A stretch of DNA of 64,000 nt from Pomacea canaliculata (Eukaryota > Mollusca > Gastropoda > Architaenioglossa > Ampullariidae): assembly GCF_003073045.1 (NCBI RefSeq), contig NC_037601.1, forward strand, positions 10,031,807 to 10,095,806. The letters are read 5' to 3'. The notes under the pieces are model-generated. The model ran no database searches, was not told the DNA's origin, and worked only from the letters and a program-made list of their open reading frames with translations. This document shows, one piece after another, positions 13,669 through 25,457 of the stretch. Each line of letters begins with the position of its first letter. Within the stretch, counting starts at the first letter, position 1. The position numbers and the translations under genes are program-made.

Positions 13669-16600
13669 ATGACAACAGAAGATGTGGATGATTTGCAAGC
13701 TCACCTGCAACATCAAGACACAGGTGTGGTTACAATTCAAGCTGCGCCAATAGTTGCTGCTTTGGCAACACAGGTACATGTCGATGGAACAACAGCTATT
13801 ATACAAGGTAGATGCTTTTCTGAATATGTAGCATTATGTACATTTTACATGGGACAAATTTACAAATGTAGCATGCTTTAATGGTGCTATGTAAAGTGTG
13901 AAAATTATGCTGAAACCTTATTATAATAATAAGAGAATTATAGAGATAATTTTCTTGTGTGGAGGTGAACTTGACGCACAGTGAATAAAAGACCACAAAC
14001 AATTCATACAACAAAGGAACACAAACATCAGCAAACAGATGACATAAACGAGATGTACGGATGAAGATTGTGAACTGAAAAGTGAGCAGAAGAATATGTT
14101 TCATTGTGAAAGATATTTCAAGAGGCAGGTTTTGAGGCCAGGCTTGAAATCTTCAAATGTAGATGCAGTCCTAAGAGAAAGGGCCAGAGAATTTCAAATG
14201 ATGGCGCTAGAGAATGAAAAGAAGCATCTGCCGAATTTCCCAAGCTGATGACATGGCATAGACTTGAGGGCAACACAAGTAGACCGAGGAGCGTGACTTG
14301 GGTGGCAAGGTATCAGTAGATCGGACAGGTATGCCAGGACAAGGCATTGAGATAATGGTAGCATGATTGGCAATCTTGTAATCTGCATTACCTTAAAGTG
14401 GCAGTCTGTGGAGCTTCTGAAAGAGAGATGTAACATAATCTACTTTTCACCTACAGAAAAAAATGTGAGCGGTATTATTCTGAACTCTTTGAAGTTTTTC
14501 CAGTGGGCAATTAGATCAACAAGTTGTTGTAATCCATTTGGGACAATATAGATGCAGACATGAACTTTTGGTGACAGAAACTGATTGGAAAAGTCTAACA
14601 TGTCTGGTCCCGTGTAGTAGTGCAAACTTGCTAGAGGACAGAAGCAAGGCTAGACGTTAGCAGCTGTATATTATCAGCATACATATGATATGGCAGTTTC
14701 AAGTGGTTAGATGTACACAATGAATAAGAGCTGCCCAAGAACAAAGCCTTGATGCATCCCTTCAAAGTAAGAGGCTAAAATGTGGTGCCTGTCAGTTAGG
14801 TATGACCAGAAACAGTTCAAAGACACTGCCAGAGAGACCAAAGGGAACAAGATGATGCTGGGGAAGGAGGGGAAAATCAAGTGTATTAGCTGCAGCCAAC
14901 AGATAATAATGAGAAATTATCCCTGCATCAAGCAGATTGTCATTACCTCATATAGCAAAGCTGTCTTAGTCGAAAAGAGTTCAGGTTAACTGTGGCTGAA
15001 GAAGTGGTTTAGGAGCTGGAGCAGCACAACTGTTACTTTGGAGAGTGAAAACAAGACAATAGTTTTTAAGGTTATTAGTGTCCAGGTTGCATTTCTCAGA
15101 GTGAGGTGACAACAGCATTCCTAAACAAAAAGGGTACAGTTCCAGTTGACGGGTTGATGATGTGATGGATAAATGGAATCAGCTAGTCGAGGCACTCATG
15201 CCTACTAAGAGAGTAGAATTTCTTTGGTGATTTTGTGGTCTTTCTGACTTGGGACTTGTGGCAGGCACAAACTCCATTAAAAGTGTTCCAGAGAAAATAT
15301 CAAAACTAGGATTGTGAGACTGTTGGTCTAGCCCTGCTTTGATGGTGATGATTTTTTCCCCAGAAAGTACTTGCAGAACATATCAGGGAGTGGTAATCGG
15401 TAGAAAAGGAGGCAACTTTGTGCTTGCCTAACATTAGGCCTACCATATGAAAGACATTTGTGCTTGTTTATTGTTCTTACTCCTCGTTGGTATGGCAAAT
15501 CTTTGATTAAAAAAAATAATAAAAAGGGGATCATCTTGTGCATCATAATAAATATTACATTTTTGTCAAATATTTTATTAGATATGCTTGAAAGCAAATG
15601 TCTTGTTAAGCAATTGAACCAAGAATTTTACCAGAACTTAATATAATAAGCATTCCTCATATTCAAACATTTCTGTTTTATTTTTATTTTAAAGACATTT
15701 ATCTGCTTGTTTATAATTAATATTTTTTTTTTTTTTTTTTTTTTTGCATTTATTACAAAGTTACTTGGCTTTTCTGGAAAAATCATTTTTCATAGCTTGT
15801 TTATGCAAAATATCAGCTCAAATTTTGAATTTGCCTGCTATATATTAATTTTTTTTTTAAATCAGGAAATCAAGATACTTCATAAGGTAATATTAGCGTT
15901 TGTTATAAACATTGTTGACATTTAACTCAGCCCAGTTATAGTCATTGGCAAAGTGTGACCACTCTGAAAATAAGATATTTGCTTTGATACAGACGGCTGT
16001 AGTGAACCAGAAGCCAAGAGGATGAAGCTGGATGAGGAGTTTAGTACAGAACAGTCCATCAAGGTATATTCACATTAAAAAATAAAATATTTTTTGATCT
16101 TCAGATTATAGAAGTGTGATGGTAAATCTAACAAGCTGGCTGCACAACTTCTAGAGTATGCTTCTCTGTCTTTCTCCTCATGTAGACTTTTTATCACCAC
16201 TGTTGCTTTTATTTGATTAACTTGATTGATTGATTTTACTTGAATAACAGGGTAGTCTGGTAGCACAGTGGTTAGCACCTGTTAATAGAGTGAAGATTGT
16301 CCAGAGTTCAGATCTCATCTCAGGCACATTGTTCTTTTTATGCTGCTTTGCCAGGATATAGCCTTAGTTGCTGGCTTGGCTTAAAACACCAATCCCCTCC
16401 CCTCTTTTTGGATAAGGTTAGCTACCACTGAAACAGTATAACAATAGAATCAGTGCCTATGAATAATGAAAACTATGGGCTTTTACTAGTACTACAAAGC
16501 AGCTCAGTGCAGTTTTTCCATATTTTAACAATTCAGAGCATTTGAATAATTTGTAAATGGAAACTCAATGAAGCACGGTTGTAACTAACACAACATTAAA

Positions 16601-19600
16601 TTTTTATGTTTTGTTTTGGGTCAATAGCAAATTCTGTTCAATATAAACAAGGCCATCTGCCTTCGGCTTGACAGCATGGAGAATAAACTGGAGGGATTCT
16701 CTAAGCGCATGCTGGCTGTGGAGGAGAAGGTAGAGGCTCTACTCAATGTCTCTCGTCAGCAAAGCTCCATGATTTCACAAAATACATCACGGCGAGGGTA
16801 TGCTTGCTGAAATGTTCAACTAAACAATAGGCAGCATTGTTTGTCATTCTAATTCTAGTGTTCAAAGAAGGCATTGGTTTAGTGGTGGCACATTCTTAGA
16901 TGACGAGACTACCGTTTGATGGCACAATCATCCTGAACAGTCCAGTGCCAGACCAAATTTTGTTGTCCTGCTGGGCAAACTGAAGTTTCTTTCCTGATAT
17001 CTTTGTCCTAAATTGTATATTTCCTCTTTTTGCTTGGGACAATAAGATATTGACATTGATGGTAATATAGAATTTTTGTAAAAGGTTTTTTTTTTTCACA
17101 TTTTAGTAGATAAGCAACCAAAACATTGCTAATAATGTAATCCCTTGCCACTTCGCGCCTCACCTTTTGCAGGTTTTTATAAGAAATCAATGGGAAAAAT
17201 GATTCGCGGATCTACTCTTCTTTGCGGATTTTCTGCGAAATTCCATCAGTGGAAAAAAAAAAAATATTCTATGAATTTTTAGATTTAAAAAGCTTTAAGT
17301 GTAAAAATTGTAATCAACACACAATAGTGTTGCGTTGTATCCTAGCCCCTGATTGGCACATTGTGTACTTTTTCGTCTTTCATTCTAGTACAAGTACTGT
17401 ATTTTTCTGCAGTTAAGTACATATTATGTGTTTGTTCTTTTATTTACTGTAAAGGTACAATACATGCGCAGAACAGTTTGGGAATGGTTATTAAGGAAAT
17501 GGGAAAGGTTTATGTAGCATAAAAGTATAGGGGAGGGTTTATAAAGCCTTAATATAGTGTATAAATGAATATACTGTTTCTATTTCATGGATTTTCGGTT
17601 ATCGCAGGTGATTCTGGAACACATCTCCCGCGATAAACAAGGGATTACTGTATTGTGTTTTGAGGATAAATAAGTGTAATAAAAACGTAGATAATATATT
17701 TTGGTTCCTTCAGATTTTGTGAAGGTCCAGGCTAATAATTTCACAGAGTTCAATGCACAATACCAAATTTGTATGTATGTTTGCGTGTGTGTGTGAAATT
17801 TACTTATTTTTGTAGTGCAGTCATCGTTGGGCTTCCACAGAATGGTACAAAAATAGAGCCTGGAGGCAGTCCAGGTAAGATAACAGACATTTAGCATGAG
17901 ATTCTCAGATAATGATTAACTGAAGAAGATCACCTCCCTTTCAGACAAGATGTCGTCATTACTTGCCACATTTAAGCTATTTTTCAAGAAATTATTAAAA
18001 AAATAACCATATGTCACAATATCATAATTTTGAATTAGTTTTAAATATCACATGTAGCAGAAATAAACTGTTTTACCTTTAGGAAGTTTTTTTTTTTTTT
18101 TACATGAAGAAAAAATTCACATATGTTAGCATACCTGAAATTGCCTTTAAGATTCGTATTTCAGAAGTAGAGCCACAGTAAAAACTTGATAAGTACATAA
18201 AAAGTTCCAGTTATTAACACACCAGTAAACATTTTTAATCCTCATGTGAGCACTTATTATCCACAATCAGGAAAAGTATAAACTACACAGTAATTTGGCT
18301 GTTTTTGCCAACCAAACTGAGAGAAGATGGGGAACATCAACCCATGTATTTTTTTCATATACCACCAGTGGTTTAAATTTGAAAAAGACCGGATTTTGTG
18401 TCATACAAACTAAAGGAAGTACTTTGTAGATAAATGATTTAGCTTAACCATTCGCAAATTAAAAGAAAATAATAATGAAAGCACTTTACTTGCAACTTCT
18501 TAAACAGGGCAAACCATTGGCTGCTTCTTGCTGGTGCAACTACAATGAGTTAAAAAATAAGAATTTAGGATTAGTTTCATTTTCTGTTTATGCAGAATTG
18601 CCTGTTTATTGGATCTTTTGTGGATAATTTTAGGTCATTATATAATATCAAACAGGTTTTTAAACACTCTTTTTTTTTTTAATGTTTTGCAACGAGTTTA
18701 TATGAGGGAACAGGCACAGTGCTGTATGTGTCCGTAGACTTGAGTAGGTAAGCAGGCTTGGCAGATGGTGATATTCATGAACAAGACATGGTAATGCTCA
18801 TACAGCCTAGTCCAGGTGCGAACATTTCTTACCTTGACAGTTTGTGATAGCTCTATAGAGAGTATAGCACAAACTTGTACCAATCTGTGGTGGTTTAATC
18901 GTTGCACACCACATTGCATTAGTCTTAGATAATGATCAATCATTGCACTGAGTTGCATATGATGTCTCGAAATTATCCTGCAGGTAGCATGAGCTCAGAT
19001 GGGATTCACAGTCTTGGGCCCAATGTGACGCTCATCACTCTCAATACAGAAGGTAAGACAGCAAGTAAATTAAATTTGCAGGGGAGTATCAGATATCTAT
19101 TGGCTTATGGGTGGTTGTTTTTGTTTGGTTTTTTTTGAGCAAGTTAGATTGAATATTATTGGTTGAATGTTGTTCACAGTGTGGACAGTTTTCAGAATGT
19201 TTTATGTCTTGCAGATGATTTTCCTGATGGTACTTGGCTAGGAGATGAGAACAATCCAGAAGTGAGGGTGCGAGTCCACATCAAGCCGAGGTGAGTAGCA
19301 CAGCAGTTTCACTTGTTGAGGAGAGCTTTTGTCACAAGTTGTCTTTGATGCTTTGTTTTTTGGGTTTTTTTTTGTGAGAAAGATTGCTTTAGCATCATTG
19401 GTCTGTAGTGAAAGATGCTTTCTAAGAAAAATGTGGCACCATAAATCTAGAGCTGTCTTTTGATGAACTTTCCCAATTCTTCATTTTGCATTTAATACCA
19501 TGAGTTGTAGAATGACTAGAGTAGCTGTTGTTTGCTTGGCTGCATACCTTCTTCATAGACTCCAGAAAGTACAGAACTGGGCTGCACATCTGGTGCTTAG

Positions 19601-22600
19601 CGCTAGGAAACGAGACTATGCCACTCCTCTCCTTCGTTTTCTGCACTGGCTACCCATCTGTTCTCACATCCAGTACAAACTATCTGTGCTGTGTTTTAAT
19701 TATTTCTCTGAACTTCTCTTTCCTTACATCCCAGCTAGACAACTTCTCTCCTTGTCTGATGATCATCATCATACTTTTCCTGTCACCAAAAGAACATATG
19801 GCCACAGGATTTTTAGCTATTGTGCAGCAAAATAATGGAACTATATCCCTATTCCATATCCACCACATACCCACTATTGAATCCTTTAAATGTGCAATGA
19901 AAACACACCTCTTCTGTGAACATTACTCCTAACATCTTTTCTCACAATGCTAGTCATTTTTCACACACTTGCTTTTGCAATATCATGTTACTCTCAGCAC
20001 TTGCACTTGTTATTGGTTCCTCTTTGCGTTTTCTGGATTTGATTTTTTTTTCACATTAGTACTGTTGTTTATTCTTTGATAGTTCATATGTTATTTGTTT
20101 GTTTTCCTGTGCCTCGTATGCTGTCCATGTTTCGTTCTTGTTCTTATATGCTAAGAGCATGCTCCTTTGGAGTGTCAGTGTACGCTTTAGAAATTTTGCA
20201 TGTTGCTTGTAAACACGAAGTAATAGTGAATTCATTCACAGACAGCATGTGGAATATTTTGTGATACAAATCTGTTGTGTATTTTTCTTAGTGACTTGCT
20301 GCACATCCATTCTAACTGCCGCACACCCGAAAAAATGGCGCTGACACTTCTAGATTACCTGTTTGACCGGGGCGTGCAGGCAGACTCTAATCTTTCAGGA
20401 ATGGGAAAGCACGGCAAGAAACAGCTGGACCCTCTCATGATTTATGGAATACGATGTGAGTAGTTGTGCCTCATTCCATTTTAGGGTTAGCTGGCATTAG
20501 AAAGTTTTGTCTTACATAAGATTTTTTATTTCTTTGCATAAAGAATATGCTTCAAAGAGGGCTACACTTACACCACAAAAAACACATCATGCAAACACCT
20601 TTTTCATGTGTTACATCAAAACAGACAAAATCCACGACATTCACATCTCATGCAATGGTCATCCATCAGTTACCATCATTCCAAGCATATGTTTACTTGG
20701 CTGTCAATCAAAACTGGTCTGTAGACTATTTCTAGTCTGTATGCAATGGTAACAGGCCATTTAACAAACTTTTTGAGCATGTCTCGTTTATTATTATTGA
20801 ATGTGCATTTGCTTGAATAGTGCAAGGCAAATAGAATGGCCCACAGTTTAGTGTTTTTGTTTCAGTGTCCTTTGCACACTGTAACAGTATTGACAGAACA
20901 CTTAAATATGGACACCAACAATCATTTGTCCTGAAGTATTAGCTGCAAGCAGACGTCAAGACATGCCAAGAAAGCTTTTAGATATTATTACAGTGGTAAT
21001 AAATGTCATATATTAAGTGATTAGTCATTAGTATGCTTTTATTGTTATGTTATACCCTCATGATAGCTTATCATTTTTTTTTTTTTTAGATAATGAAAAC
21101 ACTTCTACATCCATAATTATAAAAGAAATTCTCAATGTTTTAATTAATCAACAAGTATACAGTTGGAAAATGCTGCATTTTGTACATTCTTGCCATAACC
21201 CTGTTTGGTGACCTTTTTCTTGACTATGTGTTGATGTCAAGCTGTGGTTGCTGTGTAGGTCACCTGATTCACAGGTTTGGGATCACTGAAAATGACTGGC
21301 ACCGCATCAAGCAGAATATTGATTCCAAATGTCGCACCGCCTGGCGCAGACGTCAGCGGGGCATGCCATTGTCTGTAAAAGCCTTTCGTGGAAAGGCCCC
21401 AGCATCATATGTCAACATCACCAACCACATGGGCGAGCTGGTCAGTGATGATGACTCCCTTAGCCAGGATGGTGAGCTTCATATCCACCAGGTGAGTGAC
21501 AAGAGGACAATACTGGCTTAAAACAGGTGCATCAGAGGATGAAGGTGATTATTTTTAACCATGTAAGTCACAGGGTGATGTCATCTGTGCAAACCAAACA
21601 AGTCCTGTGATGATAAACTATAGTGACAGAGATGCTATCACTGCAGCATTTCTTAAACTGGAGTGCCACAGCTTGAACTGGCCAACAAGGCCAAGATTTT
21701 CTAGACTCTTTGTAAACTAGGAAACATCCTAGGAATGTATAACAGTCACATGCCTTAGGGCAGCGGTTCTCAACCTTTTACATGTGACGACCCCCCTGAC
21801 GAACACCGGTACGTCCGCGACCCCCTTAGCCAGCTAGGTCGGTGGAAGAGCGGGGGGAAGCCTTAGCTAACCTCGAACGCCCCGTCGAGGAAATCAATGC
21901 AATTCAACAACGGAAGAACAAAGTTCGTATCTGCAAGAAGTATAACTGTTAATGAAATTTTACTAAAGCAAATTCTGTGGTGCTAATAAATATTATTTTA
22001 TTGGACCCTCACTTTGATTAATGAGAAGGTTGAGCCTGCTTGCTGTTGCATACAGAAGCGAACCTGTGTGCGATGTTCGTACCCACTGCTATTCGCAGCT
22101 CAGCCTCTGCGTCCACACGATTTCTGTATTGAGACTTCAGTGCTGCCAATGCTGAAAATCCTTGCTCACACACATACGAAGTTGAAAATGGCAGAAGAAC
22201 TTTTATTGCTTTCTCAGAAAGGAGAGGATATTCACCGTTGATGCTAATCTAGAATGTTGGCACTGGTGTTGTTTGGAAGACCATTTTCAGGGATTGGTCA
22301 CTCGAAAGGTCGATGAGCTGCTCTTCTTCTTGCGTGGACAACCCGCTTGTGCTAGGATCAGCCAGAAATGGATTACGAATCCAATCGTATTTAGTCACAT
22401 CAATTTCAGCGAAATAATGCTGAAACCTTTCTTGCAGTCCGTTTAGATGGGCAATAATTACATTCTTCACCTGATCAAGATTCAAGTTAACGTCAGCCTT
22501 GCACTTACACAAGCACGGAAACATATCAAAAATATTTTCTTGGCGTATCTTTTGCGTCCACAACGAAATTTTTCGGACGAAAGCATTCATCTTGTCAGTT

Positions 22601-25422
22601 GTTTGTAATATGGTGGTGTCCTTCCCTTGCATAGAAGTATTCACAACGTTCAGCTTCTCAAATATGTCCGATAAATATGCCATTAGCAGCAGCCATCGGT
22701 CGTTCTTAAGCAGGTCAGCCTTGTTGAAAGAGTTCTCCTTCAGAAACACCCACAATTCTTCCCGCAATTCAAAGACTCTTGCGAGAGCTTTTCCACGCGA
22801 CAACCACCTTGATTCGCAGTACTAGAGCAAGGCATCATAGTCGGCTCCCATGTCTTGACATATCAGAGAAAACAGGCGAGATCTGGCAGAACTGTTCTTC
22901 ACAAAGTTCACCATTTTTATGACATCTGTTAGCACTGTGTTCAACTCAACACTCAAATCTTTGGAAGCTAGAACTTCACGGTGGATCATGCAGTGAGTCC
23001 AAACTACGTCTGGAGCAACCTTTTTAATAAGAGATTGCAACCCTTGTTTCTTTCCAGCCATTGCAGGGGCGCCATCTGTGCACAAGCCGACGCAGAAACT
23101 CCAGGAAATGCCCTGGTCCTTAAGGAAGTCATCGACAATCCCAAAAAAATCTTGGGATGTTGCTCCGCATTCAATTTTCTTGCAAAATAAAAAGTCTTCC
23201 AGAAGATTATTTTCCCACACGTAACGAATGTAAGCAATCAAATGTGAGTCACCTGCAGTGTCAGTAGCTTCATCTAACTGCAAAGCAAAATTTTGGCTTT
23301 TTATACGACTGATCAACTGATCAGACACGTCTTCAGATATCTCAGTTATTCTTCGGCGAACTGTGTCATTTGACAAAGGAATGGCTTGCAGTTGCGTAGC
23401 AGCATCTTCTCCTATCATGGTCCGTACAATGTCCATTGCTGCAGGCAGTATTAATGACTCTCCGATCGTATGTGCTTTTTTGTTTTGAGCAATGCGATAG
23501 GAAACTTGATACGAAGCCATCAAAGCTTTCTTAGGAATTGATGTATGTGAGACAAATGTTTTTTTGTCTCTTTTGTATTCTTGCAATTTTCGTTCAAAAA
23601 ATTCGAGAGGTTTGCAAGCTAACTCCGCATGCCGAGTTTCCAAATGGCGCCGTAGTTTGTTTGGCTTCACACTATCTGGAGCTAATATTGCGAGGCAAAC
23701 AACACACTGTGGCCGTTCTTTACCATCAACAATAATGTTTGTAAAACCAATTTTCAAGTATTGATTGTCATACTTCCTTACTTTCGTAGCAGGCCTTTCT
23801 GGTTTTTCATCGGCTCCAGCACCAAAAACTTGCACATCGCTCGTTTCTTCACTTTTTCTTTTCAAAAAACCACCGCAATCAGTTCCTTTTCGCAGCACAA
23901 ATTTATCCATGGCTATCTTCTTCAGAACAAACACGTGTACTTGCATCCAAAATTTGGATTAAAACTGCTGTCTTTATCCAGTCGCAGCGCATTGTCTGGT
24001 CATGGCCTTCTGTCAGGGATCTATAGAGTACTAGGACTGAGCACGTGCGAATGAAAGGGTGTTAATGATGGACGTTTCCTGAATGCGTGCCTTTTAGATG
24101 TTTAAAAAAAAAAAGAGAGATGTGACTGGAGAGGGAGAGGGGAGTCAGCGATGAGAGATTGGGGAAGAGAGAGGGCAAAAGGTGAGAGGAGGGAGATTGG
24201 AGGCTTAATTGTTGAGAGGGGGATTGTGTTTTGAGTTTTGGAAGTGAGAAGTCACTGCATTGCCGAGACAGTGTACTTGAATAGGGAGAAGAGATTTGGA
24301 GTTTGAGCCCCCGCACCACTCGGTTACACAATGTAAACTAATTTCACTAATACCAGTATAAGAAACTTTTTTTTAAAATGACCACCTTCGCGACCCCCTT
24401 GTAGGCACGTCGCGACCCCCCAGGGGGTCGCGCCCCACAGGTTGAGAACCGCTGCCTTAGGGTGATGTGAACTGAGCACACCAGTCACTTTTAGCTGCTG
24501 GAGAAGGCACATGGGTACGTTGAAAGTTCCAGTGAGTGCATCAGCATACTAAAGGAGGCCAAGCATAAATTTTTCTGTTTACCCAGGAAATATTCATTTG
24601 TGTTCTGCAAAGGTATGTCAGGGACACACTCTCCACAGCTGAAGCACACACGAAAACACTGTCCCACATGTGTTCTTTCTTACAACTAAGAAAAAAGATC
24701 TATCTTTGGGGTTTTTGTTTGTTCTAGTGACGGGGTTTGGACTGATCTCTTTCTGGGAATCAACATAAAATTACATGAGTTCAAAAGCATCTGACTAGTA
24801 TAGCCACGTCTCCATCTAATACTTAAAGAGTTTTTCTCAGACATTTAAATTACATCCAAGACTGAGTCCCCAATAAGTCTCCAATAAGCAGGTAGTAGAC
24901 CAAAAAAAAAAATGTACACTTACTTTCAATCCCGTCCACTCCTCGTCAATACAACAAAAAATTATCTTCTGTGAAAGAAACACAGCACACAGTGGTCCAA
25001 TGGGAATCTGTTTCACAGGGGAAGGGCTGGACCTCCATAATTCCCATTTGCAGACGATATTCAGGTGCTCCCAGTAATCCACCTCTACAAGAGTTGCCAA
25101 GGGACACATCTTGCTGTGGGAATGATGTTGTCACCTTGTTACTCTGTAGCGACGCCTGTTGCTGCCACTTTGGAAGACAACTCAAGTCTTACGTGTTCCT
25201 GCTAGTTAGTGCGGCCAGCACAAAAAAAGCCAGTAGTTGAAGACTGTCGTTATTCTTCTGAAGATGGGGGTTACATCCACCATAGGGGGGCAAACACTTG
25301 GGTTTCCTTGAAAGTTATGGTCTGTAGACCATAGGTTTTCCTCTCAGTTCTAACTATCCCCGTATGTAATTCCTGCAATTCTCAAGACTTAATGAGGATG
25401 CTGTTTAAAGGCGCATAAACTC

Positions 25423-25457
<35 letters not shown>

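Noticed and set aside
16250-16400. A functional tRNA gene
   Set aside because: A- and B-box-like motifs are present but no cloverleaf with paired acceptor stem can be drawn.
19500-19932. Host gene exon (two long plus-strand frames)
   Set aside because: The residues match the C-terminus of LINE reverse transcriptases, with a frame change and a shared 3'UTR at 63 kb.
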